NCBI GenBank assembly: GCA_020796225.1 | Contig: CM036754.1 | Coordinates: forward strand, 19,110,867-19,174,866 | Source of the DNA: Arion vulgaris | Lineage: Eukaryota; Mollusca; Gastropoda; Stylommatophora; Arionidae | Length of the DNA: 64,000 bases | Reading direction: 5' to 3' | Shown here: piece by piece, positions 1 through 10,149 of the stretch | Layout: each line of letters starts with the position of its first letter | How positions within the stretch are numbered: position 1 is the stretch's first letter | The notes under the pieces: generated by a model | Told to the model about the DNA's origin: nothing | The model's input: only the letters and a program-made list of their open reading frames with translations | Databases searched by the model: none | Position numbers and translations under genes: made by a program

Positions 1-1215
1 GATAGTGCTGAGGAGGATAAGATATGATGAAGGTTATTTTATTTACTTTTACAGAATGTGGAGTGTTGGAAAGGAATGATGGAGAGTATAGAAGTGTTGG
101 AAGAGTGTAGAAATGATGGAATAGTGTATATATGTTGGCAATGTTTATGCATTGGACGAGTGTAGACGTTGTAGAGAGTGCATACATGTTGGAAGAGTGT
201 TGTAACTTTAAATATTTTGAAACAGTTTGAGAGTATAGAACGTGAGGTGATGAAGTTGGAAATGAGTGGAAGACTGTTGGAGTGATAGAAGAGTGTAGAA
301 ATGGTGGAAGACTGATGGAGTGATAGAAGAGTATATTAATGATGGAAGACTGTTGGAGTGATAGAAGAGTGTAGAAATGGTGGAAGACTGTTGGAGTGAT
401 GGAAGAGTGTAGAAATGGTGGAAGACTGTTGGAGTGATGGAAGAAGGTGTAATGTGGAAGACTGTTGGAGTGATGAAGATGTAGAAATGGTGGAAGACTG
501 TTGGAGTGATGGAAGAGTTAGAAATGGTGGAAGACTGGTGATGAAGAGTGTATGTAGTGGAAGACTGTTGGAGTGATAGAAGAGTGTAGAAATGGTGGAA
601 GACTGTTGGTGATGGAAGAGGTGTAATGGTAAGATTTGAGTGAAGTGTGAATGGAAGACTGTTGGGTGATGGAAGATGGTGTAGAAATGGTGGAAGACTG
701 TTGGAGTGATAGAAGAGTGTAGAAATGGGGAAGACTGTTGGAGTGATGGAAGAGTGATAGGAAAGGTAAAATGGTGGAAGACAGTGATGGTAGTAATAGT
801 GAAGAGGTGAATAGTAAATAACTGGAAGACTGTATGAAGTGAATAGAAAAAGTTAGAAAACTATAGAAACTATTGGAGTGATAAAGGTTGTGGAATGGTG
901 GAAGACTGTTGAGTGTAAGAGTGATGGAAGGTGTAGAAATGGTGGAAGACTGTTGGAGTGTGAAGAGTGTAGAAATGGTGGAAGACTGTTGAGTGATGGA
1001 AGAGTGTAGAAATGGTGGAAGACTGTTGGAGTGATAGAAGAGTGTATTAATGGTGGAAGACTGTTGAGTGATAGAAGAGTGTAGAAATGGTGGAAGACTT
1101 TGGGTGATGGAAGAGTGATGGAAGAGTGTAGAAATGGTGGAAGACTGTTGGAGTGATAGAAGAGTGTAAAAATGGTGGAAGACTGTTGGAGTGATGGAAG
1201 AGTGTAGCTATGGTG
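1..1215. repeat. 38-bp minisatellite, irregular
   Basis: Tandem copies of a roughly 38-bp unit with the core GAAATGGTGGAAGACTGTTG followed by GAGTGATGGAAGAGTGTA. Copies are clean near 280-420 and 960-1200 but full of one- to several-base gaps between about 430 and 900. The first 250 bases are a more diverged version. A segment at 795-890 resembles the unique flank at 1262-1372, so the array contains a rearranged or mis-assembled copy of its own edge. No coding signal. Confidence 0.85.
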
Positions 1216-1504
1216 AAAAAATATTAAAGTGATGATGATGTAAAAGCAGTGACATCGTGTGTAAATAGTCGAAGAGGGTTGAATAGTAAAATAACTGAAA
1301 TACTGTATGATAAAGGAATACAGAAAAAAAGTTAGAATAACTATAGAAACTATGAAGTAATAAAGGTTGGTTGGTATTCTTCTTCTTCTTCCCCTTCGCC
1401 CATGGAAAGCACACCAAGGCCTTCCAAGCCCAACTATCCAAGGCCATCCTTTCCAGATCTCTCCTTATTTTGAAAATCGTGCGGACATTCCAGGTGTCAA
1501 TCCT
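1216..1504. other. array flank, no gene seen
   Basis: Presumed 3' intron of the kinesin gene. The part at 1262-1372 is echoed inside the neighbouring array. A short TTC run lies at 1378-1391. Open frames here are short and lack recognisable protein content. Confidence 0.5.
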
Positions 1505-1762
1505 GAAGATGGTTAGTATACATTGATGAAAATCGTGGTATATCCTTTACAGCACTTCGCTATCAACCACAGTAAACGAGTCTTCGATGTTCTAGGTACC
1601 ACTTATACGTTAGGTAGATTACCATTGCTTTCTGAATGGTGAGGTCCATTTTTTTACCATTCACCAAAAATCCACGTTGACAAATTTGTTTCCAAACCGA
1701 GGAGTTTGAACTGCGGTTGGAGTTTGACGAGCTCACTACCACTAAAGCTACAGACGCCCACA
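1505..1762 (-). mobile_element. SINE-A, tRNA-derived
   Basis: Reverse complement of the element at 19855-20105. The minus strand starts with a tRNA-like head (GCGTCTGTAGCTTTAGTGG resembles an A box; a weak B-box-like GTTCAAACTCC follows). The shared body contains CATTCAGAAAGCAATG and the 3' motif TGTAAAGGATAT. The three copies define the family. Likely an old, diverged insertion. Confidence 0.7.
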
Positions 1763-2279
1763 TTACATTACATTACATTACATTACATGGTACTTATGAA
1801 CTATGAACATTACATTACATGTGGGGAAATAAAACACAATTTGTTAAAGAATGTGAACTTGTAAGGAAAAAATGTAAGATATAGATGTTGTAGCAGACTT
1901 TTATATTTGAAGTATCTGAAATCAGGACGATCAGTCCTCTCTAGCTTGTTGAAAGTATCGTCGTCAGATCACTCAAACAATAGCACTGACGTTTACAAAT
2001 GTATTTAATTAAGAAAGGTGGGTATCAATATTTAGCTGGGTGAATTGGGGAATCTACTGAATCGGACACATGTACGTTTGCTGTTGAATCCAGCACATTA
2101 TATCTGCGTTACGACAATTCAAACACACAGGTAATCTATTACTAATACAAACAATTTGTTATACTTAACCCGTCTGCATGGTGATATAATTAAGAAGGAA
2201 TTGGGCGAGAGAGTGAGATCGACGAACTGCGCAACTCTTTCTCACTTTAAACCAAATCATCGCGCAAGTCACCATTTCA
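1763..2279. other. no gene seen; CATTA repeat at edge
   Basis: Begins with five to six CATTA pentamers (1763-1788), with more near 1808. The rest is AT-rich sequence without a recognisable exon or element. Confidence 0.5.
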
Positions 2280-3125
2280 TCTGGAAAAGTATATGCCGAA
2301 CCAAATATTACAACAAGCGGCAGGAAACTGAAAGTAGTGGACAGATTTACTTATCTTGGAAGCACACTGTCCCAAAATGTCACCATAGATGATGAAATAA
2401 ATACCAGAATCTCTAAAGCTAGCAGCACATTTGGCAGACTATAAGAAACGTCTGGCACATATGTGGTATCGGCCAAAACCACAAAACTGAAGATATATCA
2501 AGCTGTCGTGCTCCCAGTCCTTCTTCACGCATGCGACACTTGGACTGTATATCAGAGACACGCAAGGAAGCTAAACCACTTTCACACAGCCTGCCTTAGA
2601 AAAATAATGAACATCAAATGGCAGGATATGATCCCAGATACAGAGGTCCTAAAAAGAGCTGCTCTCCCAGCATCTATACAATCTTGATGCTGTCCCAGAC
2701 AAGATGGGCAGGACATGTGGCTCGAATGCCAGATTGCAGAATACCCAAACGACTCTTTTATGGTGAGCTACATAGCGATAAACGCTCACAGGGGGTGGGG
2801 GTCAGAAAAAGCGACTCAAAGATACACTCAAGAACTCGATGAAATCCTTTGGCATAGATGACAACAACTGGGAGAATGTTGCTCAAAACAGATCAGCCTG
2901 GCGCACACTTCTTCGACACGGTTCCTCGGCCTGCAAGGCAGGTAGAACAGCACGGATGGAACAAAAACGTCAAAATAAAAAGACAGTAAAACGTCCCACA
3001 AGTGCAAGTATACCTTGCCCACACTGTACAAGAACATTTCAATCCCGTATCGGGCTCACTAGTCATCTACGCACACACAGACAAACATAACGCAACTACA
3101 TTCCCTTGGATGAAAATTGTGTGGT
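2280..3125 (+). mobile_element. non-LTR retrotransposon, C-terminal part (decayed)
   Basis: Broken plus-strand frames read as the end of a reverse transcriptase ORF: a YLGS-type segment (FTYLGSTLSQNVTIDDEI), then VVLPVLLHACDTWT, RWAGHVARMPDCRIPKRL and NWENVAQNRSAWRTLL. It ends in a C2H2 finger, CPHCTRTFQSRIGLTSHLRTH, immediately before a stop at 3088. This order (fingers and palm lost, thumb, then C-terminal zinc finger) is known from RTE/CR1-like LINEs of invertebrates; I cannot fix the clade. At least two frame changes and an in-frame stop make it a pseudogene. Its 3' end runs directly into a minisatellite. Confidence 0.8.
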
Positions 3126-3405
3126 CATCATCACCCGTGATGGACGAGCATCATCACCGTGATGACGAGCATCATCACCGTGATGGACGAGCATCATCAC
3201 GTGATGGACATCATCATCACCCGTGATGGACAGAGCATCATCACCCGTGATGGACGAAGCATCATCACCCTGATGGACAGCATCATCACCGTGATGGACG
3301 AGCATCATCACCATGATGGACGAGCATCATCACCCATGATGGACGAAATCATCACCCGTGATGGACGAGCATCATCACCCGTGATGGACGAGCATCATCA
3401 TAATT
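3120..3405 (+). repeat. minisatellite at LINE 3' end (GTGATGGACGAGCATCATCACC)
   Basis: About 13 copies of a 20- to 23-bp unit with small length variants. It starts right after the LINE 3' UTR sequence ATTCCCTTGGATGAAAATTG. The same UTR/array junction occurs inverted at 54735-54962, so the array belongs to the element family rather than to this locus. The open frames across it (MMDE/HHH-rich) are low-complexity and not taken as genes. Confidence 0.85.
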
Positions 3406-3436
3406 AACACGTTTCAAAATGTATATGTATCATCAT

Positions 3437-3636
3437 CATCATCATCAAATATCTTGTTCTGCGCGGAACTTTGCCACCCTAACAATCCTTCGGAATTTTT
3501 CTCTCTCATAAGTCGAAGCCCCGCCTCTGCAGCCGTCAGATTCAAACCTTCAGTTACATCCTGAATCCATCTTCTCCGTAGTCTTCATTTTCTCTTTACC
3601 GGGATGTCACTTTCCATGATGTTCTTTATATATGTT
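3437..3636 (-). mobile_element. non-LTR retrotransposon tail fragment
   Basis: The minus strand matches the tail family seen at 11450-11700 and 12412-12765: a basic stretch, a WIQDVT-like segment, AAEAG, YEREKFRR and then VAKF. Many frameshifts. It is the last ~60 codons of a LINE ORF2 plus a little UTR. Confidence 0.65.
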
Positions 3637-3639
3637 CAC

Positions 3640-3845
3640 CAGGCCCACCTGCCCATTGGACGACGGGTAGTAGCGCGTTGAACGACGGGTAATAAGCCCT
3701 TTGTGAGTGCGGTTTAAATACCACGGGCTGGCATCAAAGCCACAGGTTCTCCAGATTTACAGTGTCCTTGGCACCGAACCGAAGTATTACGATGTCCATG
3801 GCACCAAGCCGAAGAGCTTAAAGCTCAAGTGCTTCTGGATTGGAA
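3640..3845 (+). mobile_element. SINE-F, tRNA-derived
   Basis: Plus-oriented copy of the element found inverted at 63755-63958 and, in part, at 18465-18560. The tRNA-like head contains GGTAGTAGCGCGTTGAACGA (A-box region). The body contains GGTTCTCCAGATTTAC and GAAGAGCTTAAAGCTCAAG, and ends CTTCTGGATTGG. A short (TA)n run follows at 3847-3866. Confidence 0.75.
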
Positions 3846-3866
3846 ATATATATATATATATATATG

Positions 3867-4039
3867 TTCATTATATATAGACATTTTTGTTCAGTTCTAA
3901 TTGAAAGAACAATTGGTCGTAGATGGATCTTAAATATATAACGAAACATTTGCAAGGAAAAGACATAGATGATGAGAACTAACCAAGCAAACGACAATCC
4001 GAACTTCCTGGGTGAAATACCACTTTAAGAGATAGAATC
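3867..4039. other. no gene seen
   Basis: AT-rich sequence between a SINE and a LINE fragment; the last part may be untranslatable upstream LINE sequence. Confidence 0.4.
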
Positions 4040-4525
4040 ATATACTTGGGAAGCAATGTAAACAAAGATGGAACAGGAGGAACAGATATAGATGCCAGAA
4101 TAAGAATACAGACAGCAGAAGGAGAATTCATCGGACTTCACATTTTTTGGAAGTCTAAAGAAATAAAATTGAGAACCAAAGTTAGAATATTTAACTTCAA
4201 TGTTAAAGTAGTTCTGCTGTATGGGTCAGAAACATGGAGTACAAAATGGTATGATAGGGTCACAAATGAGGAGGTTATGGAGAGAACGAGACAGATCCCG
4301 GTAAACCAAGAGGTGAAGAAAATATGCTGGCGAGGGATAGGACACACCTTGAGAAAACTAGAGGGGAACATAACACGAAAGGCCTTTTCCTGAAACAAGC
4401 AGAGAAGCGAAAGCGAGGAAAACCTAGAAATTCACGAGAAAATATTTGGAGGCAGAGTTTAAAGATATGCGGAAACGGTGTACAGAACTGTATGAGATAG
4501 TTAAAGATAGGCAGATTTGACATGA
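4040..4525 (+). mobile_element. non-LTR retrotransposon, RT C-terminal fragment
   Basis: The plus strand reads LGSNVNKDGTGGTDIDARI, then FWKSKEIKLRTKVRIFNFNV, VVLLYGSETWST, YDRVTNEEVMERTRQIPV and a GIGHTLRKLEGNITRKAFS segment, then out of frame into a KRGKPRNS... tail. The same protein, with a slightly fuller version, is on the minus strand at 14165-14702. A deletion after SETWST has removed about 15 codons present in that copy. Pseudogene. Confidence 0.8.
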
Positions 4526-4532
4526 GTTGGTT

Positions 4533-4695
4533 CAGTGGTGGCTCGTCATTAAGGGCCGTGGGCCGGACCCCACCAAAAATAATGTATAACGTGTATTTAT
4601 TATTTTATAAATTAAAATATAGCAACCAAAAACCATGATTTATCTGGAAAGAAATGTCTGGTCCCATCAACAAAAATGATCCCGAGCCGCCACTG
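4533..4695. mobile_element. hAT-type MITE, CAGTGGCGGCTCGT family, copy 1
   Basis: 163-bp element with long terminal inverted repeats (CAGTGGTGGCTCGTCATTAA ... GAGCCGCCACTG). It is flanked by a perfect 8-bp target duplication AGTTGGTT (4525-4532 and 4696-4703). Eight-base duplications and CAGTG ends fit the hAT superfamily. No coding capacity. Other copies are at 28153, 37474 and 59330. Confidence 0.9.
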
Positions 4696-4803
4696 AGTTG
4701 GTTGATGGACTATGCCCCTATCGGGTTAAAACGGCGTAATAGAGAAGGTGAGAAGATATGTCTCACAAAATTGTACACCTTAAATAAAAGACTATTTACA
4801 TAC

Positions 4804-7761
4804 CTGTTATCACTTCCGTGTCCACTGCTAGAGTGACTTTGAGTCCTGGGCTTGGTGACAGTAGCGTAAGGGGAGAGAAGCCGTCGTTCAAGTGCTACAA
4901 TTCCACTGTCGTTGCCACTGTCTGATTCATTCCCTTTATTTTTATGAACAATGTCCGAGAGTTTGGTGGTGCTACTTTCTTTTACATCCTTCTCCTTCTT
5001 TCGTGACTTACCACCATCTTTGGTCGATGACGATAATGTTTTCGATGGATATGGTTTACTCGTTGACCCACTGCATGATTTAGAGCTTGCCTTTTGTGTT
5101 ACAGATGATGAGAGTGATTTGGAGATTGATGAAGAAACCAAAGGACTTGAAGCTGCTGAAGATTGAGGGCTGTGTGATGGTACCGAGGAAGAGCTTGTTT
5201 TCTCTCCTCGAGAAACTTTGTTTTTGACAGTGGAACTTGATAAAGGTATGTTGGACATTTTTCCATTTGGTGAGGTTTTTGTTGAGATCCAGTCTGGTTT
5301 TTCCCCGGGATTGGATTGGCTTTGCTGTGCAGTAAATAGACCGAGAGGAGCTGGAACTGTTGGCTGATTGAGTGGTTGAGCTAAGTTTTGGAAGCCCACT
5401 TTGTTTCAACATGGGAGACAACTTTGTTGGGAGGGGAGGTTTGTTTTTGGCTGCCAGTTTAGGAGACGACAAGTAACTTAAACTATTACTATTTGATTTA
5501 TCACAATGAGATTGCATGGTAACACAATTATCACACGAATCGTCGTCACCTAATTCTGCTATGTATGATTTCAATGAGGTAGATGGAGATTCTGTACCTG
5601 AAATATCATTGTTTGTAGAAACAAACATGGCTTCTACTGATGAAGTCTGAAGACAATTAAACTGAGTTTTACCTAAGGAACTTTCTTCCATAAACACCGT
5701 GACAAGATTAGGGTTAGAAGCGCCATCTGGTTTTCGACTGAGTACATGAGAAGATAATTCAAAAGTTTCATTATTGCAATTAGATTCATTAATAATGTGG
5801 CGGTTACAGGCGATGTGACGTGCTATTCTAGCACCCTGTTTAGATTCTGTCAGAACTTTCGTGTGCTGAACAATCAGTGAGTCTGTGTCGAAGCTGTTCT
5901 GTTCGCGGTCTATCTCGTCAGGGTCTTTATTGCTACATGACATGTTACTGAATGTTTCATTGTCCACTTCAGACGCCAGACGAGAACCGTCTTTAGATCT
6001 CATTGTTTCTAATTGTTCATCTACTTCATATTCATAAATAGATTCATGAATAGCCATTGAAGCATCGAAGCTACTGTCTAAGCTAGAGTCTATTGCTATA
6101 TTGCACTTAATGCCGTCAGAATCTAACGATTCATACTTTTCATTGATGCTCGATTTAGAGTCTTGCACACCATCTTCGCTGTCTGATCTGAAACCATTCT
6201 CCTCTGCTAATCTTTCGAAATCCGAGTCATGCTCTGTATTTGTCTCTGCATCTGTCATTGTGATGTTCTCAGGCGTGCTAGATGCCTGTAATGTACACTG
6301 ACCACTAGTGTCCGTTCTTACTGTATCTTTGCTAACTTCAGTAGGCGCTTGCTGTTTGGAAGACACCGATTTGATCCATTGTACTACACGATGAGTAGGA
6401 CTGGCTGAACTTGGTAGTTGGGATTTGGGTAATCTTAATCCATGAGATAGTTCCACCTTGCTGCATTTCTTTGACACAGAAGGTGATTGAGAAGGGGATG
6501 GCACGGGTGACTGTGTGGAAGAATGAATCCTTTTAGGTGATTCAGAATTTTTCGACGATTTGGTGTGTAAATTAGGACTTGAAGATGCATCCACTTGTTT
6601 GTTACCAGAAGTGGTAGATATTGAGCTACACAATCTGTCTTTCTTCTGACCTGTCATTTTTGACTGATCGTCGTTAATGTGCAAGCTCACAGAAGTGGAG
6701 TCAGCAGCCTCAGCAATGTTACTGTCAACACTCATGCTGCTCTCGGTGATGTCTTTTGTCTCCATAATGTGTTTCACAAGAGCTTGTTTCAAAGCTTTCT
6801 CATTCACTACAGTCGACATGCATATTTTTGGGTGAGATGGTTTGGGCGGGTTGTCAGTTTTACTACAAGTGTGCATAGGCTGAGATGAGTTATTTACTGT
6901 CAACATCTCTTTCGGACCGTCTACCCACTGCTCATCAGCGTCTACCTTTTTAGAAGCAGCCCTCCTTGATGACGAGTCTGAGCGATGGTGGTGATGATGT
7001 TCATCTCGAGATGCAGGAGAAGAAGATAACGTTGAATGTGGCTGCTGTTGGACAACAAAAGCTGGTGGTCCATCCACCCACGTTTCATTAGATTTCGACT
7101 CCGAGTACATTGCTGCTCCAGGCCCATCTATCCACTGCTCACCTTCCAAAGGTTGCTGTTTCTCGTGGATAGCTTTAGCCAGTTTGCTCTGGGAGGAGTG
7201 ACAGTGAATTTTGGCAGGTCTCTCTTGCCAATAACCTGGTGTGGAACTCCCATCACCGGCAGCAGCTCGATTTTCAATTGCACCTGACATCTTACTGCCG
7301 AGACCCATCCTATGACCCATTTTTACCAGACCTGGATTTGGAGATCCTGGTACTGACAAGGGCTGGCTTAATTTTACAATAGGGAGCGGAGAAATCAGTG
7401 CTCGAACAGGCAATCTAGACTCGAGGCTTCGAACAGAATGCATACTTCGTCCACTGTCAGAATCATCTCCAGAGGACCTGGACCCACTGGGTCTTCTCGG
7501 AAGACGAGGGTTTGTTCTTGGAACATGTCTAGGTGGGCCCTCGTTATCTGTTAGTTCCCTGTCACTGAGAGACTGACCATTAGCTCCGATATAAATAACA
7601 GTATCACATGACTGCTCACTGCTGGATGTATAGTCTGGATCGGAGTGTGAAGATGAGTATAAAACGTCCTCTCTCAGGGTGCCCATTCTCAACCCGCGGT
7701 AAGGACGTCTGAACTTGACATCACCATCAGTAGAGCTGTCCTCAGAACTTGTACTCGAAAA
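4804..7761 (-). CDS. KIF26: KIF26-like atypical kinesin, large tail exon (one extra base inside)
   Basis: Largest exon of the kinesin gene. It begins after a TTTCTTTCAG acceptor with FSSTSSEDSSTDGDVKFRR, in phase 0 with the motor exon at 9970, and ends ...GHGSDN-AG at donor GTATGT (4803). Signatures matching KIF26A/B tails are DPDYTSSSEQSCDTVIYIG and LSDRELTDNEGPP near the start, and SGNDSGI, LLSPYATVTKPR and SSSGHGSDN at the end. Three W(V/I)DGP motifs lie at 7120-7140, 7066-7086 and 6913-6933. The rest is Ser/Thr/Pro-rich, low in predicted fold and rich in possible phosphosites. The reading frame shifts once: the exon is 2958 nt where splice phases call for 2957. The extra base most likely lies in the T5/C4 homopolymers at 5298-5306. 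The ATG at 7692 is internal, not the start. KIF26 proteins are kinesins without normal motor ATPase, known in vertebrates for signalling and cytoskeletal roles; a scaffold role here is inference. Confidence 0.92.
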
Positions 7762-7850
7762 CTGAAAGAAAAAATAAACCGATTATATTTCTCAATTTAA
7801 TACATAGATAATCGATTATTATTTAACCTCGGTTTGCTATATTCTATCTT

Positions 7851-8190
7851 GCCTTCATCTGACATTGTTAACTATAAGATAAGTACGCCCCTGAATGAAT
7901 GGTGTAGGTCTGAAGTATGTCTAGAAATATTTGCCTTCATCTGACATTGTTAACTATAAGATAAGTACGCCCCTGAATGAATAGTGTAGGTCTGAAGTAT
8001 GTCTAGAAATATTTGCCTGCATCTGACATTGTTAACTATAAAGATAAATACGCCCCTGAATGAATGGTGTAGGTGTAGCCCTGAAGTGTGTCTAGACATA
8101 TTAGCCCACATCATTCAGTACTGACTATTGGACAATGCGCCGTTGAAGGAATAATCTAGGTATAATCCCTCAGGATGTGTCTAGTAGTAG
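7851..8190. repeat. 82-bp tandem repeat, 3 copies plus a degenerate fourth
   Basis: Copies start at 7851, 7933 and 8015, each with CATCTGACATTGTTAACTAT and CGCCCCTGAATGAAT. A weaker copy follows from about 8104. Lies in the 2.2-kb intron between the last motor exon and the tail exon. Confidence 0.85.
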
Positions 8191-8439
8191 TAACCTTTAT
8201 CATTCTTTCATGTGACATAATTTCGATATGACCAGATTAAAAAGAATGAAGTTAGGTCACGACCTACCCTATTTTTAAAGTGTATAGAGTTTTAATAAAG
8301 AAAAGTGTGGGATAACCACCACCCACCCAAAATCCCGATTAAATAGGTCAGCTCGGCAACCGTGTAGTGCAGACTTGAAGTGGTTTAGATTCTCCAGTAG
8401 GGTAGTTTGATTAGGTGTTAGAATCTTAATTTCAGGCCC

Positions 8440-8640
8440 GTTAATGATTTGTTGTTTGACTGTACGTGTTATGTCTGCCAAATAAACAATCTGAATTTCT
8501 TCACTCTTTATCCTTTGTTTGATAAAGGCATTTTGATCGAAACATCGCTGTATATTGTTTGTGTACTTTGTATAAAACCACAGTACTCTGTTTTTACGTT
8601 TTTCGCCATTGCTACATAGTCTCACTGCAGTCTTCCCTAA
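8440..8640 (+). mobile_element. Penelope-like element 3' tail with hammerhead-like core
   Basis: Shares with 36120-36265 the string GATAAAGGC-loop-GATCGAAAC, then TGTACTTTGTATAAAACCACAG and GCCATTGCTACATAGT, ending CACTGCAGT. The core TTGATAAAG...CGAAAC...GTA at 8520-8553 resembles a minimal hammerhead ribozyme such as Penelope-like elements are known to carry. The element sits inside, or abuts, an oppositely oriented LINE tail. A 147-codon open frame across this junction on the minus strand is chimeric and not a gene. Confidence 0.6.
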
Positions 8641-8946
8641 GAGATTTCTAGAACGGACTTTTGTGTGCGCTTCATAAACAGTATATTTCGTCACCTCTGC
8701 TATCTCTGAGGTCCACATTTTTCGTGACAGGTCTTTTGCTTTGTATCCACTGTGTCGGAGTAATATTGCTCTTTGAGGATCTCTGTCTGTTGGTAATCTG
8801 CTTATGTGGCCGAACCATTTAATTTGTTGTTTCTTGATGAAGTTCAGTATTGATATTGTGCCCCTTTTTTCTCGATGTCCTAATGTCTAAACCGGTCTCT
8901 TCTTGTTACTCGCACCATTCTGCGTAGACACTTCATCTCCGCCATG
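8641..8946 (-). mobile_element. non-LTR retrotransposon C-terminal fragment
   Basis: The minus strand reads IKKQQIKWFGHISRLPTDRD, then AILLRHSGYKAKDL, MWTSEIAEVTKYTVYEAHTK and VRSRNLLG. The same tail occurs at 22780-23330, 58950-59310 (minus) and 19285-19690 (plus). One to two frame breaks. 5'-truncated. Confidence 0.75.
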
Positions 8947-8947
8947 G

Positions 8948-8951
8948 CTAG

Positions 8952-8982
<31 letters not shown>

Positions 8983-9145
8983 GGCCTTTTCGTCTTTACA
9001 GACGGTCAATTGGCAAGTGCTTTACTGTGACAACTTCTGAGTTTTCGCTTTTTCTCTCTTGTCGTTCAGCTCATACATAAGTCTCTTCTCAAAAGACGCT
9101 GCGCCCTTCCGCAATTTGGCTTTCCACACAACTCAGTTAGTCTTT
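8948..9145 (-). mobile_element. LINE tail ending in a (TA)n run
   Basis: Reverse complement of the 3' end at 18600-18880. A Lys/Arg/Glu-rich C-terminus, the motif CAATTGACCGTCTGTAAAGAC and then (TA)n, here at 8949-8982. The microsatellite appears at the same place in both copies, so it looks like the element's own 3' tail. Confidence 0.7.
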
Positions 9146-9149
9146 CCCA

Positions 9150-9512
9150 TGTGCTGGGACCTATAGAACATTTTTTATATAGAATCTTAATATATGCAGA
9201 AAGATGAAAATAATTATAACACATGCATCTCAAATTCTATTACTAATGTCTTGTTTTATTTTGTTAGAAAATGTTGATCTTACTTCTAAGAGCTACATTT
9301 GCTCAAGCTGAACGTTTCTCATCCGACCATGGATCATTACATAATCATCGTCTACATTTTTATTTTTATCCCAAAAATTTATTTAGTTTTTAAAAAAATG
9401 TAAATACTTATTTGTTTTTAATATTTTTACGATCATTTTTTGTGCCACGCACAATTATGGGAAAAATAACGCGCGCACACACACAAATACACCCATCCAC
9501 ATATATATATAT
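9150..9512. other. AT-rich intron, no gene seen
   Basis: T- and A-rich sequence with a short (CA)n/(TA)n patch at 9472-9517. No recognisable exon or element. Confidence 0.5.
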
Positions 9513-9514
9513 AT

Positions 9515-9628
9515 ATAACATTGTCTTCCAATAGCTTGTCCAGAGTAGAACTTTGAAACCATACCAGTCCTTCGGAATTTCCATTTCTCATAACATCTGC
9601 TGCAGCCGTGCTCAAATCACCAGTCACA
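9515..9628 (-). mobile_element. LINE tail fragment
   Basis: The minus strand matches the YEREKFRRT...VAKFYSGQ tail of the family at 12412-12765, in broken frames. Truncated by the following SINE. Confidence 0.6.
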
Positions 9629-9629
9629 T

Positions 9630-9895
9630 CCTGATTCTTCTTCTTCGAATGCTCCATATCGACCACTTGTTAACCACTCTTTGTGATTTGTATGTGATCT
9701 GAGCCTAAGCGCGATTGTGCATTGTGCCAGTTACGCGCTTACAAGTAGGCCAGCCCATCCGATTTCTGCGATGCTTTTTATTTACTAGGTAGCTTTCCTA
9801 GGTTCTACATCAGACGCCTCTTACGACATGCCTTGTAGGTGGCAGTGTTACTATTCTTAGCTTCCCTTGCTGGCTCCGGCACCACACGGGACTGG
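9630..9895 (-). mobile_element. SINE-D
   Basis: Full-length inverted copy of a roughly 255-bp family. In element orientation: GGTGCCGGAGCC head, CGACCTACAAGGCATGTCGT-type core with AGAGGCG, CTAGTAAATAAAAAGCATCG, CAGAAATCGGATG, TTAGGCTCAGATCACA, CACAAAGAGTGGTTAACAAG and a (GAA)n tail. About twelve copies in this window define the family. Lies 75 bp from a kinesin exon. Confidence 0.85.
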
Positions 9896-9969
9896 GTCGA
9901 TCTGAGAGTTGTAGTGTTAGAAAACTTCCGCTATTATATATAAATTTAATAATTCATTATGATATATAC

Positions 9970-10132
9970 CTTAGTTCTTCGTCGCTTCATTCTGTGAATC
10001 CGCGCTGCCAGCTGGATGACCTGCAAAGTTTCGTTGTAATGAGGCACTGCAGATGACACATGAGCTATCATGCACGTCCTGCACGAAAGGTTGCCAAGGG
10101 AATCTCTCAAAAGCTGAGCGATCTTACTGTCC
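9970..10132 (-). CDS. KIF26: KIF26-like kinesin, last motor exon
   Basis: 163-nt exon bounded by acceptor TATTCAG and donor GTATATAT. It reads (R)DSKIAQLLRDSLGNLSCRT, CMIAHVSSAVPHYNET and LQVIQLAARIHRMKRRRTK. This is the conserved kinesin segment covering helix alpha-5 to alpha-6 (the RDSKLTRLLRDSLGG and SETLSTLxFA regions of standard kinesins) followed by the KIF26-type basic stretch. Its first base completes an Arg codon started in exon 11917-12061, and its last codon AAG joins in phase 0 to the tail exon. The match to family order and phase on both sides makes this call firm. Confidence 0.95.
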
Positions 10133-10149
10133 CTGAATATTTTGGAAAA

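Noticed and set aside
3159..3407. His/Met/Asp-rich protein
   Set aside because: Translation of the LINE tail minisatellite; all frames give low-complexity repeats.
1..4803. C-terminal kinesin exon (SSVLSGELPP-like)
   Set aside because: No minus-strand match in the 4.8 kb below the GHGSDN donor; presumably beyond the window edge.
7690..7692. ATG as the start of an 870-codon gene
   Set aside because: The frame is open upstream to a good acceptor at 7762, and the upstream codons FSSTSSEDSSTDGDVKFRRPY match KIF26 sequence, so this Met is internal.
8275..8718. 147-codon minus-strand frame as a host gene
   Set aside because: It fuses a LINE tail (TSEIAEVTKYTVYEAHTK) to the reverse complement of a Penelope tail; chimeric by insertion.
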